This document shows, one piece after another, positions 44,295 to 52,948 of a stretch of DNA of 64,000 nt (the stretch's first letter is position 1; each line of letters starts with the position of its first letter). The notes under the pieces were generated by a model, which had not been told where the DNA came from, made no database searches, and saw nothing but the letters and a program-made list of their open reading frames with translations. Location: assembly GCF_036203305.1 (NCBI RefSeq), contig NZ_CP108131.1, forward strand, positions 4,464,001 through 4,528,000, written 5' to 3'. Position numbers and translations under genes: made by a program. The DNA is from Streptomyces sp. NBC_00190. GTDB taxonomy: Bacteria > Actinomycetota > Actinomycetes > Streptomycetales > Streptomycetaceae.

Positions 44295-44978
44295 TCAGTT
44301 CTTCTGGGTGATGGCCGGGGCGGGCTGGTTCCCGCTGTCGACCACGTTGCTGTACTCGGAGTGCACGCGGTCCTGCTCGGTGAACTTCTCTCCGTTCCAC
44401 CGGTACGTGATCACGTCCTCGCCCGACGGATAGGCGAGGGCGTCGCTCTTTCCGTACACCTGCTTGGTGACCACCAGGTCGCCCCGGTCGATCTCCGCGT
44501 AGACGGGCGGCTGCTCGTCCGAGAAGACATTCTCGTACGTCGCGCCGTCCGCGCGGTACACGTACGAGCCCCGGCCCAGGGCGTCGGCGCAGGACAGGAC
44601 GTTGACCACGATGTCGACGACGGCGCTGCCGGTGACCTTCCCGTAGCTCACGTCCACCGGGTACTCCTTGCCCGTGCAGGGCTTGAGGTCCCGTTTGATC
44701 TCGGCGCTGACCTTGGGGTCGGCCTTGAGGAGCGCCACCGGGTCGACCTTCTTGAGGGGCCCGCCGGAGGGGGCGGCCGAGGAGGCGTCGGGGGAGGGGG
44801 TGTTCGGGGTGGTCTTCGCCACCGCGTCGGTCCGTGCGGGCCCGCCGTCGCGCAGGCCGGTGCCGCCCGTGGCGCAGCCGACCGCGAACACGGCTGTGCC
44901 GACGAGGACGACCGTCCCCGCCGACATCATGACCAGCGAATACCTGCCGGTCAGTCCTTGGCCATTCAGGCCGCGCAC
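44295..44978 (-). CDS. cseA: Lipoprotein CseA, negative modulator of the SigE system
   Basis: This 227-residue exported protein is encoded between sigE and cseB, as in S. coelicolor, where CseA is a lipoprotein that dampens sigE expression. A long N terminus leads to a hydrophobic stretch (MMSAGTVVLVGTAVFAVGC) with the presumed lipid cysteine at residue 35, then a Thr/Ser/Pro-rich linker. The mature domain has LKPCTGKEYPVDVSYGKVTG and VYRADGATYENVFSDEQPP. The GTG at 44978 overlaps the end of sigE by 13 bases and has GAGG upstream; a start at 44930 is possible. Confidence 0.88.
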   Translation of the reverse strand: MRGLNGQGLTGRYSLVMMSAGTVVLVGTAVFAVGCATGGTGLRDGGPARTDAVAKTTPNTPSPDASSAAPSGGPLKKVDPVALLKADPKVSAEIKRDLKPCTGKEYPVDVSYGKVTGSAVVDIVVNVLSCADALGRGSYVYRADGATYENVFSDEQPPVYAEIDRGDLVVTKQVYGKSDALAYPSGEDVITYRWNGEKFTEQDRVHSEYSNVVDSGNQPAPAITQKN

Positions 44979-45526
44979 CGCTCACGCCCCTCGTACCGCA
45001 TGGTGTGGTCACCGCGTTCCAGCGCGCGCATGTCCAGGTCCCGGCTCTCCAGTTCCTGCCGGAGACGGGCCAGCGCGCGATGCAGAGTGCTCTTCACGGT
45101 ACCCGCTGACATCCCGAGTGCCGCGGCCGTCTCCTCGGTGCTCATCTGCTCCCAGTGTCGCAGCACGACCACACTGCGCTGCTTGGGCGCGAGCACCTTG
45201 AGGATGTCCATCAGCAGGGCGCGGTCGGCGCGCTGGTCGGAGCCGTCCTCGACCGAGGCGTCGGGGAGTTGCTCGGTGGGGACCTCTTCGAGCTTGCGGG
45301 CGCGCCACCACTCGGTACGGGTGTTGATCATGACCCGGCGGAGGTAGGCGTCGGCCAGGGACTTGTCGGCGATGCCGTCCCAGCGGCCGTAGGTGCGGAC
45401 GAGGGCGGTCTGCAGGAGGTCCTGCGCGTCGGTGGGGTCCGGGACCAGGCGCCGGGCGCTGCGCAGCAGCGCATCCTGCCGAGTGCGTACGTACTCCTCG
45501 AATTCGAGTACCTCGCCGTGCGCCAT
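44966..45526 (-). CDS. sigE: ECF RNA polymerase sigma factor SigE
   Basis: This 186-residue ECF sigma factor directs the cell-envelope stress response. Region 2 is seen as EYVRTRQDALLRSARRLVPDPTDAQDLLQTALVRTYGRW, and region 4 as LAPKQRSVVVLRHWEQMSTEETAAALGMSAGTVKSTLHRALARL. There is no anti-sigma gene beside it; the group is controlled at transcription by CseBC. GGAGG lies nine bases before the ATG at 45526. The 207 bases upstream contain the mutY terminator and then the sigE promoter region. Confidence 0.96.
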   Translation of the reverse strand: MAHGEVLEFEEYVRTRQDALLRSARRLVPDPTDAQDLLQTALVRTYGRWDGIADKSLADAYLRRVMINTRTEWWRARKLEEVPTEQLPDASVEDGSDQRADRALLMDILKVLAPKQRSVVVLRHWEQMSTEETAAALGMSAGTVKSTLHRALARLRQELESRDLDMRALERGDHTMRYEGRERCAA

Positions 45527-45678
45527 CTCAGACCGCCTCCGTTCCGACCAACCGCTCAATCGCCGTCTTACGGATCCGAAGTTACGGACGGGTTGTCACG
45601 GGGCTGTGCGGGCCAGCCTTCGGTGGGCGCACGGACACCCATAGGTTGTGTAACAGCGCCCGTGAGCTGCGGTTTCCC

Positions 45679-45713
45679 GGCTGGAAGCGGAATCCGGGAC
45701 TCAGCTTCCAGCC
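45679..45713 (-). terminator. Terminator between mutY and sigE
   Basis: A perfect 10-bp stem, GGCTGGAAGC (45679-45688) and GCTTCCAGCC (45704-45713), lies just after the mutY stop on the minus strand and about 150 bases before sigE. There is no T run. Confidence 0.6.
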
Positions 45714-45733
45714 ATGTGCGGATCTGTTCGGGA

Positions 45734-46642
45734 TCAGCTCAGGGGGAGCCGGTAGCGCCCTCCTTCGAGCGGCTCCACCAGACCGTCGGAGACCAGCCCG
45801 TCGAGCGCCCGGGCGCGCTGCACCGGCTCCTCCCACACGGTGTCGAGCACGGCCTGCGGAACCGGGCCCACCGCCTCCCGGAGCACGGCGAGAAGCCTGC
45901 CGCGCACCTGCCGGTCGGTCCCCGCGTACGTCTGCCCGCGCCGCGGCGGCCCCTCGTGCGCCGGCTTCCCGGCGAGGCGCCACGCGCACAGCCCGGCCAC
46001 CGGGCAGCGGGCGCAGTCGGGATTCTTGGCGGTGCACACCAGCGCGCCGAGCTCCATCGAGGCCGCCGCCCAGCGGGCCGCGGTGTCCTCGTCGTCGGGC
46101 AGCAGGGTCCGGGCGAGGCGCCGTTCGGCGGCGGTGGTGGCGTTCGGCGGGTACTCGACGCCGGTGGCGGTGCGCGCGAAGACCCGCCGGACGTTGGTGT
46201 CGAGCACGGCGTGCCGCTGCCCGTACGCGAAGGAGGCCACGGCGGCCGCGGTGTACTCGCCGATCCCGGGCAGCGACAGGAGCTGCGCGTGATCCCGCGG
46301 TACGTCGCCCCCGTGCCGCTCCGTTATCGCCACGGCCGCGCCGTGCAGCCGCAGGGCCCGGCGGGGGTAGCCGAGCCGACCCCAGGCCCGTACGGCCTCG
46401 CCGGGGGCCTCGGCGGCCAGGTCGGCGGGGCGGGGCCACCGGGCGAGCCAGTGCTCGTACACCGGCAGCACCCGGCTGACCGGGGTCTGCTGGAGCATGA
46501 ACTCGCTGACCATGACCCCCCAGGGGCCGGCCTCGGGGCGGCGCCAGGGCAGGTCGCGGGCGTGCTCGTCGAACCACGCGATGACGGGGGAGTGCAGCGG
46601 GTGGGAGACGGCGGTTTCGGGGGAATTGGGGGATGCAGTCAT
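45734..46642 (-). CDS. mutY: A/G-specific adenine DNA glycosylase MutY
   Basis: This 302-residue base-excision glycosylase removes adenine mispaired with 8-oxoguanine. Seen are the catalytic glutamate in VSEFMLQQTP, the helix-hairpin-helix LLSLPGIGEYTAAAV, the active-site Asp in AVLDTNVRRV, and the Fe-S cluster cysteines in CTAKNPDCARCPVAGLC. It lacks the long C-terminal NUDIX-like domain of E. coli MutY, as usual for short actinobacterial forms. Its ATG overlaps the stop of the PAP2 gene (ATGA). Confidence 0.93.
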   Translation of the reverse strand: MTASPNSPETAVSHPLHSPVIAWFDEHARDLPWRRPEAGPWGVMVSEFMLQQTPVSRVLPVYEHWLARWPRPADLAAEAPGEAVRAWGRLGYPRRALRLHGAAVAITERHGGDVPRDHAQLLSLPGIGEYTAAAVASFAYGQRHAVLDTNVRRVFARTATGVEYPPNATTAAERRLARTLLPDDEDTAARWAAASMELGALVCTAKNPDCARCPVAGLCAWRLAGKPAHEGPPRRGQTYAGTDRQVRGRLLAVLREAVGPVPQAVLDTVWEEPVQRARALDGLVSDGLVEPLEGGRYRLPLS

Positions 46643-47280
46643 GGCACTCGGCATCCTGGCACGTTTCGGGTCCCGCGCGCCGGGCCCGGGCCGGTGAACC
46701 AGACAGCGGCGCGGACCCCGCTCGCCCGCATGGCGGCGATGATCGTACTGACGGGACCGGCGAGGGCCAGGACGAGGAGGGCGGCCAGCGAACCGCCGAG
46801 CAGCAGGCCCGTCGCCACGTCGTGCGGGTAGTGCACGCCGACGAAGACGCGGGAGAAGGCCATCAGCAGCGCGAGCGGGACGGTCAGCAGCGCGATGCGG
46901 CGTACGGCCAGGGCCAGCGCGACGGCAGCGGCGCCCGCGAGGGCGGAGTGGTTGCTGGGGAAGGACCAGTCGCCGGTCGCCGGGCACGGGACCAGCGAGG
47001 CCGCCGCCCCGGCCACGGCACGGCAGGGCCGTTCCTCCTCCACGGCGGACTTCACGGCCTCCGAGGCGACGTACGCGGCCGCCGTGGCCAGCGGGGCCAG
47101 GACGGCGAGGGCGACCGCGCGAGGACTGTGCTGTCCGCGCGAGCGCCACCAGACGGCCAGGAAGAGCACTCCGAAGAGCAGCAGTCCGTACTCCGTCCAG
47201 GCCTCGAACGCCGACCGGACCCAGGCGGGTGTCGAGTGGGCGAAGCCGGTTATGTCGAGGTAGAGGCCGGAGCTGTTCAT
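46639..47280 (-). CDS. PAP2-family membrane phosphatase
   Basis: This 213-residue polytopic membrane protein has the three phosphatidic-acid-phosphatase motifs: KSAVEEERP, PSNHSALAG, and SRVFVGVHYPHDVATG. The fold includes undecaprenyl-pyrophosphate and lipid phosphatases, so recycling of a wall carrier lipid is plausible. The substrate is unproven. The ATG at 47280 begins the conserved part. The gene is translationally coupled to mutY. Confidence 0.88.
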   Translation of the reverse strand: MNSSGLYLDITGFAHSTPAWVRSAFEAWTEYGLLLFGVLFLAVWWRSRGQHSPRAVALAVLAPLATAAAYVASEAVKSAVEEERPCRAVAGAAASLVPCPATGDWSFPSNHSALAGAAAVALALAVRRIALLTVPLALLMAFSRVFVGVHYPHDVATGLLLGGSLAALLVLALAGPVSTIIAAMRASGVRAAVWFTGPGPARGTRNVPGCRVP

Positions 47281-47440
47281 GGTCACCGACCGTACGCAGG
47301 CGGAATCAACCTCCGCGTCAGACTCCTGGCCGATTCCCGGCGCCTCCGGTTGCACCCGCAGGATGATCATCGCCAAAACAAGTCCGCTGTGCGGCATGTG
47401 GGGCACTGATCGGGTCCCGGACTCTCGTAAAGTTCCGTTC

Positions 47441-48265
47441 GTGGGATCTCTGCGCAATCCGGTCGGGCCGCTCCCCTCCTCCATCTACTGGCGACGGAGG
47501 GCTGTGCTGGCGTCCGTTGTCGCGCTCCTGGCGCTCCTCGCCGTATGGACCGTCAGTTCCGGCGGGGGCAAGACGAGTACGAACGGAAAGGGTCACGGCG
47601 GCAAGGATCCCGTCACCACGATCACTCCCGGACCGGCCGGTTCGGGTCCGGCGATCAGCCAGGCCCCGGGCGGACGCACGGAGTCGGGCGGCGGCACGGG
47701 TGCGGGCTCCGGGGGCGCGGGCTCCACGGGCGGGGGCAAGAACGGCGATCCTGGCGGCGCCGCGGGCTCCTCCGGCACGGATTCCTCCGGCGGGGGCTCC
47801 TCCGGCCCCGGCGGCGCGGCCGCTGGCGGCGCGGCTCCGGTCCCGGCGGACCCCGGCCTGCCCACGTGCGCGCCGGCCGCGCTGCAGTGGGAGGTCAAGA
47901 GCGTGAAGAACGAGTACGAGGCGAACGAGAAGCCCCGCCTCGAACTCGTCGCCCGCAACATCGCCGGCACCACCTGCAAGTTCGACCTCGGCCCGAAGCA
48001 GGCGGTCCTGACCATCCTTCAGGCGACCAGCGGCAGGGCGGTGTGGTCCTCGGCGGACTGCCCGACGGGCGCGGGCAGCGCGTTCTACCGCGTTCCCGCG
48101 CAGAGCGAGACGAAGCAGTCACTGGAATGGGACCGCAAGTTCAGCGCACCCGACCAGTGCGCTACGCCTCCGGCGGGGGCTGCGGCTCCCGACACGTACG
48201 TGGTCGAGGTCAAGTCGCCCGGCATGCCGGTGGCCCGCACCTCGTTCGTCCTGAAGAAGGAATAG
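47441..48265 (+). CDS. Membrane-anchored or secreted hypothetical protein
   Basis: This 274-residue protein has a basic N terminus, one hydrophobic segment (about 20-40, AVLASVVALLALLAVWTVSS), a Gly/Ser/Pro-rich linker of about 110 residues and an exported domain with four cysteines (LPTCAPAALQWEV, GTTCKFDLGPKQ, SSADCPTGAG, PDQCATPPAG), likely two disulphides. The domain resembles Ig-like beta folds seen in streptomycete surface proteins. The GTG at 47441 follows TAAAGTTCCGTTC without a ribosome-binding site, so it may be leaderless. Function unknown. Confidence 0.75.
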   Translation: MGSLRNPVGPLPSSIYWRRRAVLASVVALLALLAVWTVSSGGGKTSTNGKGHGGKDPVTTITPGPAGSGPAISQAPGGRTESGGGTGAGSGGAGSTGGGKNGDPGGAAGSSGTDSSGGGSSGPGGAAAGGAAPVPADPGLPTCAPAALQWEVKSVKNEYEANEKPRLELVARNIAGTTCKFDLGPKQAVLTILQATSGRAVWSSADCPTGAGSAFYRVPAQSETKQSLEWDRKFSAPDQCATPPAGAAAPDTYVVEVKSPGMPVARTSFVLKKE

Positions 48266-48296
48266 CCCCTGCGGGCGCGGGTCCAGGCCCTGGGGC

Positions 48297-49421
48297 CTAG
48301 ACGTACCGCTCCAGGATCGAGGACTCCGCGAGCCGCGAGAGGCCCTCGCGGACGCTGCGGGCACGGGCCTCGCCCACGCCGTCCACCATCTGCAGATCGT
48401 CCACGCTGGCGGCGAGCAGCTTCTGCAGGCCGCCGAAGTGCTCCACCAGCCGCTCGATGATCGCCCCCGGCAGCCGGGGAACCTTCGCCAGCAGCCGGTA
48501 GCCCCGCGGCGACACGGCCGAGTCCAGGGTCTCCGGCGACCCGGTGTACCCCAGCGCCTTCGCCACGATCGCCAGCTCCAGCAGCTCGGGATGGGTCAGC
48601 GCGTCCAGCGCCGGCAGCGCCTCCTCCACCGTGCGGGAACGCTTCGCCGTCGGCTCCGGCACGTAGTCCCGGATGACCAGCTCCCGCTCCTGCTCGATTC
48701 CGACCGTCAGCTCGTCCAGCTGCAGCGACAGCAGCCGGCCGTCCGTACCCAGCTCGACCACGTACTCGGCGATCTCGGTCGCGATCCGGCGGACCATTTC
48801 CAGCCGCTGCGCGACCGCCGTCACGTCGCGGACCGTGACCAGGTCCTCGATCTCCAGCGCCGACAGCGTGCCCGCGACCTCGTCGAGCCGCAGCTTGTAC
48901 CGCTCCAGCGTGGCCAGCGCCTGGTTCGCCCGCGACAGGATCGCCCCGGACTCCTCCAGGACCCGGCGCTCCCCGTCCACGTACAGCGCGATCAGCCGCA
49001 TCGACTGCGACACCGACACCACCGGGAACCCGCACTGCTTGGAGACGCGGTCCGCCGTGCGGTGGCGCGTGCCGGTCTCCTCCGTCGGGATCGATGCGTC
49101 CGGCACCAGCTGCACACCGGCCCGCAGGATCTTGGTGAGGTCCTTGTCGAGGATGAGCGCGCCGTCGAGCTTGCACAGCTCGCGCAGCCGGGTCGCGGTG
49201 AACTCCACGTCCAGGACGAAGCCGCCCGTGCACATCGCCTCGACGGCCTTGTCCATGCCGAGGACGATGAGGCCGCCGGTGTTGCCGCGGACGATCCGCT
49301 CAAGGCCGTCGCGCAGTGGCTGACCAGGTGCGACCGCGCTCAGCGAGGCGCGCATGAGCGCGTCGTGCTTGGAGCTCGCGCCGGACTTCCCGGGTGCTGA
49401 TGCCCCGTCCTTGGCTGCCAC
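48297..49421 (-). CDS. disA: DNA integrity scanning protein and diadenylate cyclase DisA
   Basis: This 374-residue protein synthesises cyclic di-AMP from ATP. The DAC domain shows DGALILDKD (DGA at 86-88) and GTRHRTADRVSKQ (117-121), the catalytic signatures. A central helical part and a C-terminal helix-hairpin-helix DNA-binding domain (VDDLQMVDGVGEARARSVREGLSRL) follow. In other bacteria DisA halts on branched DNA and stops cyclase activity. It lies downstream of radA, as is common. GGAGGAG precedes the GTG at 49421. Confidence 0.97.
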   Translation of the reverse strand: MAAKDGASAPGKSGASSKHDALMRASLSAVAPGQPLRDGLERIVRGNTGGLIVLGMDKAVEAMCTGGFVLDVEFTATRLRELCKLDGALILDKDLTKILRAGVQLVPDASIPTEETGTRHRTADRVSKQCGFPVVSVSQSMRLIALYVDGERRVLEESGAILSRANQALATLERYKLRLDEVAGTLSALEIEDLVTVRDVTAVAQRLEMVRRIATEIAEYVVELGTDGRLLSLQLDELTVGIEQERELVIRDYVPEPTAKRSRTVEEALPALDALTHPELLELAIVAKALGYTGSPETLDSAVSPRGYRLLAKVPRLPGAIIERLVEHFGGLQKLLAASVDDLQMVDGVGEARARSVREGLSRLAESSILERYV

Positions 49422-49581
49422 TGCACTCCTCCGGTCGCGGGTTGCGCCGCCCGGCGCCGCGGGCACGAAGGCGTGCGTACGGCCGGGCGGACCAGCCCAA
49501 AGTCTACCGGCGTGCGCTGCGGCCACGCCGTGGCTTGGCCAGGTAGGCCCGGCGAGGTCCCCGTACGGACCTTCTGACCAG

Positions 49582-50982
49582 CTACTCCTTGGCCGGAGTA
49601 CGGGAACGGCCGCGCGGCAGCACCCGTAGCGCGTCGCCCATGTCGGCCACCTCGACGACCTTCATCCCGGCGGGCACCTTGCCCGGATCCGAGGGCACGA
49701 GGGCGTGCGTGAAGCCGAGCCGGTGCGCCTCCGCGAGCCGCCGCTGTACGCCGGTCACCCGCCGCACCTCACCCGCGAGGCCGACCTCCCCGATCGCCAC
49801 GAGGTTCTTCGGCAGCGGGACGTCGCTGGCGGCGGAGGCCAGCGCGAGCGCGATCGCCAGGTCGGCGGCCGGCTCGGTCAGCTTCACCCCGCCCACGGTG
49901 GCGCTGTAGATGTCGCGCTTGCCCAGCGCGGTGATCCGCCCGCGCTGCTCCAGCACCGCCAGCATCATCGAGACGCGCGAGGTCTCCAGGCCCGACGTGG
50001 TGCGCCGCGGGGAGGGGATCTGCGAGTCCACGGTCAGCGCCTGCACCTCGGCGACCAGCGGGCGCTTGCCCTCCAGGGTCACGGTCAGGCAGGTCCCGGG
50101 CACGGCCTCGGCGCGCCGGGTCAGGAACAGCCCGCTCGGGTCGGCGAGCCCGGTGATCCCCTCGTCGTGCAGTTCGAAGCAGCCCACCTCGTCGGTGGCC
50201 CCGTACCGGTTCTTGACGCCGCGCACGAGCCGCAGCCGGGCGTGCCGGTCGCCCTCGAAGCTCAGCACCACGTCGACCAGGTGCTCCAGGAGGCGGGGGC
50301 CGGCGATCGCCCCGTCCTTCGTCACGTGGCCGACGAGGAGCGTGGACATCCCGCGCTCCTTGGAGGCGCGGATCAGCGCCCCGGCGACCTCGCGCACCTG
50401 AGCCATGCCGCCGGGCGCGCCGTCGATCTCCGGGGAGGCGACGGTCTGCACGGAGTCCAGGATCAGCAGGGAGGGCCGCACCGCGTCCAGGTGTCCCAGT
50501 ACGGCGGACAGGTCGGTTTCGGCGGCCAGGTAGAGGTGGTCGTTCAGCGCGTTGATCCGGTCGGCGCGCAGCCGCACCTGGCTCGCGCTCTCCTCGCCCG
50601 TGACGTACAGGGTGCGGTGCGCATCGCTGGCGGCCTTCGCGGCGACGTCCAGCAGCAGCGTCGACTTGCCCACGCCGGGCTCCCCGGCGAGCAGCACCAC
50701 GGCGCCGGGCACGAGCCCGCCGCCGAGTACGCGGTCCAGCTCGTCCACGCCGGTGCTGCGCGCGGTCGCCGTCCGGCTGTCGACCTGCGCGATCGGCACC
50801 GCGGCGGTCGACACCCGGCCGGCGGCGGTGGTCCGCACGGCGGGCGTGCCCATTTCCTCGACGGTGCCCCACGCCTGGCATTCGGGACACCGCCCGAGCC
50901 ATTTCGCCGTCGTCCAGCCGCACTCGGAGCAGCGGTAGGACGGCCGGTCCTTGGCGGATGAACGAGCAGTGCGGGCAGCCAT
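49582..50982 (-). CDS. radA: DNA repair protein RadA (Sms)
   Basis: This 466-residue RecA-like branch-migration factor has a zinc finger (Cys 18, 21, 32 and 35 in YRCSECGWTTAKWLGRCPEC). The RecA-like ATPase has Walker A GEPGVGKSTLLLDVA and the RadA-specific KNRYG in LVRGVKNRYGATDEVG. The C-terminal Lon-protease-like domain (KLTEPAADLAIALALASAASD, VAIGEVGLAGEVRRV) has no catalytic serine. RadA and DisA interact functionally in several bacteria. A run of nine-base repeats lies just upstream. Confidence 0.96.
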   Translation of the reverse strand: MAARTARSSAKDRPSYRCSECGWTTAKWLGRCPECQAWGTVEEMGTPAVRTTAAGRVSTAAVPIAQVDSRTATARSTGVDELDRVLGGGLVPGAVVLLAGEPGVGKSTLLLDVAAKAASDAHRTLYVTGEESASQVRLRADRINALNDHLYLAAETDLSAVLGHLDAVRPSLLILDSVQTVASPEIDGAPGGMAQVREVAGALIRASKERGMSTLLVGHVTKDGAIAGPRLLEHLVDVVLSFEGDRHARLRLVRGVKNRYGATDEVGCFELHDEGITGLADPSGLFLTRRAEAVPGTCLTVTLEGKRPLVAEVQALTVDSQIPSPRRTTSGLETSRVSMMLAVLEQRGRITALGKRDIYSATVGGVKLTEPAADLAIALALASAASDVPLPKNLVAIGEVGLAGEVRRVTGVQRRLAEAHRLGFTHALVPSDPGKVPAGMKVVEVADMGDALRVLPRGRSRTPAKE

Positions 50983-51003
50983 GGCGCTCACGGTAGCCGC
51001 ACC

Positions 51004-51048
51004 CGCTGACAACGCTGACAACGCTGGCAACGCCGATAGCGCTGCGGA
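51004..51048. repeat. Degenerate nine-base tandem repeats upstream of radA
   Basis: CGCTGACAA occurs twice in tandem, followed by CGCTGGCAA, CGCCGATAG and CGCTGCGGA, five units over 45 bases. They lie 21 bases upstream of the radA start, where the promoter is expected, and could be a binding array or simple slippage. Confidence 0.6.
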
Positions 51049-51164
51049 CGCCGGCGGCAAGCCGACAACACCGGAGTCAGCAGGGCACCGATCTGTTCAC
51101 CCGTAAGGGCTAAATGTGGTGAAGGCTTCCGGGACGTCACCGGCGTGCCGCCTACGGTCGCCAG

Positions 51165-52925
51165 GTGAACAGCAGCGACCAGTCACGCTCCTCATCGCGC
51201 ACCGGCGCACACCGGGCGCACGGGCGCACGCCCCGCGACGGGGAGGAGCCCCCCGCGTTCCGGCACGAGCCCTACCTGGACGGCCTGTTCACGTACTGCC
51301 TGTCGGTCCTGTGCGACCACGACGCGGCCACTGACGTGCTGGGCTGCGTACTCGCCGTGGCCGAGCGGTATCCCGGCCGCTGCCCCGGGGAGGGGGACCG
51401 GCGGGCCTGGCTGTACGCGCTCGCCCGCTGGGGCTGCCTGCGCCGGCTGGCCGAGCAGCGGCACGCGCGGCAGGGAGCGCATTACGCCCGGCGCGCGCCG
51501 GAGCGCATGAATCCCGACCGTGCGCCGGGTACCGGAACCGCCGTAACCGACTCCGGCACCGAGGCCGACCAGGTCCCCGAGGCCCGCCGCGCGCTTGACG
51601 TGAGCGCCTATCGCCGCACCGAGCTGGCCCGGCTCGCCTGGCCGGAAGCCGCGGGCACCACGCCCGAGCAGCGCGAGGCGCTGGAGCTCGCGGTCCGCCA
51701 CCGCCTCGGCGTCACCGAGCTGGCCGCCGTCCTCGGCACCTCGGAGGCCGCCGCCCGCGAGCTCCTGTCCGGCGCCGCCTGCGAGGTGGAGCGCACCCGC
51801 GCCGCCCTCGCCGTCGTGGAGACCGGCGGCTGTCCCAGCGTCTCCCGGCTCACCTGCGACGGACAGGTGCTGCTGTCCACCACCCTGCGCGCCGAGCTCG
51901 TACGCCACGTCGACGACTGTCCGCGCTGCCGCCGCGTCGCCGAACGCGTGGGGGCCGGCGCCCCCTGGCCGGGCTCCGGCGTCGACACGGCCGCCCTCCC
52001 GCTGGTCCCCGCCCCCCGCACCGCCGTCCAGGCGGCGATGATCCGCTCCGGCCGGGGCCGCCGCCGGACCGGCCCGCGCTTCGACCGCACCGGCTTCCCG
52101 ATGGACCCCAAGGACCACGCGGCCCGCCGCGACCGGCTGCGCTCCCGGGCGGTGACCACCACCGTGGTCGCCACCGTCGTCGCGGCGCCGGTCCTGGCGC
52201 TGTGGGCGGCGTACCGCGGCGCGCCCAGCACCGGCGAGCCCGTCGGCGGGGACGGCACCCGCATCTCGGCGAGCGAGTCCGAGATCCCGCTGCCGCAGGT
52301 CGGCGGCCGCCCGCTGACCGCGTACGAGAACGCCGGGAACGCCGCCGCCACCACGGGCAGCCCCGGCTTCGCCCCGGGCAGCTCCGACTCCGACGTCTCC
52401 GTCGAGGTGATCAGCAGCGGGCCCCCGGCGACCCCCGAACCGGGCCGCCCCGGCGCCCCCGGCCGCCTCACCGTCGACGCGTCCTCCCACGGCGCCACCA
52501 CACTGATCACCCTCACCGCCTCCGGCGGCGGTCCGGTGAACTGGCGGCTCTGGTCCGACGCGCCCTGGCTGCGCGCGAGCAGGGCCGCGGGCACGCTGGC
52601 TCCCGGAGAATCGGTCACCCTGCGGATCGCCGTGGACCCCGAGGCCCAGCCCGTGGGCGCCTGGACCGCCAGGGTGGGGGTGGATCCCGCCGGCGCGGTG
52701 ATCGCCATCCAGGGCCGCGGGCGCCCGGCCCCGACGCCGGAGCCGCCGTCGACCCCGACGCCGACTCCCACGTCGACCCCTACGCCGACACCGACACCGA
52801 CGCCGACACCCACGCCGACCCCGACACCCACTCCCACGCCGACTCCCACGCCGACGGAGTCGGCGACGCCGACGCCGACCTCAGGAGGAACGGTTTCCCC
52901 GGGCCCGTCGGCCTCCGCGGCCTAG
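51165..52925 (+). CDS. Sigma-factor-like protein fused to zinc-finger, TM and BACON domain
   Basis: This 586-residue composite begins with an ECF-sigma-like part: region 2-like (YLDGLFTYCLSVLCDHDAATDVLG, 37-110) and region 4 helix-turn-helix (EQREALELAVRHRLGVTELAAVLGTSEAAARELL). A zinc-finger-like HVDDCPRC (248-255) of the anti-sigma type is next, then a transmembrane helix (about 329-350). The exported part has a BACON-like Ig domain (about 446-530, VNWRLWSDAPWLRASRAAGTL). A Pro/Thr repeat tail ends the protein. The start lies within a leaderless-looking promoter. Sigma and anti-sigma elements in one membrane protein suggest a signalling role. Confidence 0.75.
   Translation: MNSSDQSRSSSRTGAHRAHGRTPRDGEEPPAFRHEPYLDGLFTYCLSVLCDHDAATDVLGCVLAVAERYPGRCPGEGDRRAWLYALARWGCLRRLAEQRHARQGAHYARRAPERMNPDRAPGTGTAVTDSGTEADQVPEARRALDVSAYRRTELARLAWPEAAGTTPEQREALELAVRHRLGVTELAAVLGTSEAAARELLSGAACEVERTRAALAVVETGGCPSVSRLTCDGQVLLSTTLRAELVRHVDDCPRCRRVAERVGAGAPWPGSGVDTAALPLVPAPRTAVQAAMIRSGRGRRRTGPRFDRTGFPMDPKDHAARRDRLRSRAVTTTVVATVVAAPVLALWAAYRGAPSTGEPVGGDGTRISASESEIPLPQVGGRPLTAYENAGNAAATTGSPGFAPGSSDSDVSVEVISSGPPATPEPGRPGAPGRLTVDASSHGATTLITLTASGGGPVNWRLWSDAPWLRASRAAGTLAPGESVTLRIAVDPEAQPVGAWTARVGVDPAGAVIAIQGRGRPAPTPEPPSTPTPTPTSTPTPTPTPTPTPTPTPTPTPTPTPTPTESATPTPTSGGTVSPGPSASAA
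52749..52855 (+). repeat. Pro/Thr codon repeat in the BACON protein
   Basis: A six-base periodic run of CCGACN/CCCACN codons encodes about 18 Pro-Thr pairs at the C terminus of the sigma/BACON fusion. It is a low-complexity wall-spanning or linker sequence, and its DNA repeat could change length by slippage without breaking the frame. Confidence 0.8.
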
Positions 52926-52948
52926 GAACCCCGGCGGCTCCGGGAGCC

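Noticed and set aside
52749-52855. Regular repeats possibly of CRISPR type
   Set aside because: The period is six bases with no unique spacers. It encodes a Pro/Thr tail inside a real gene.
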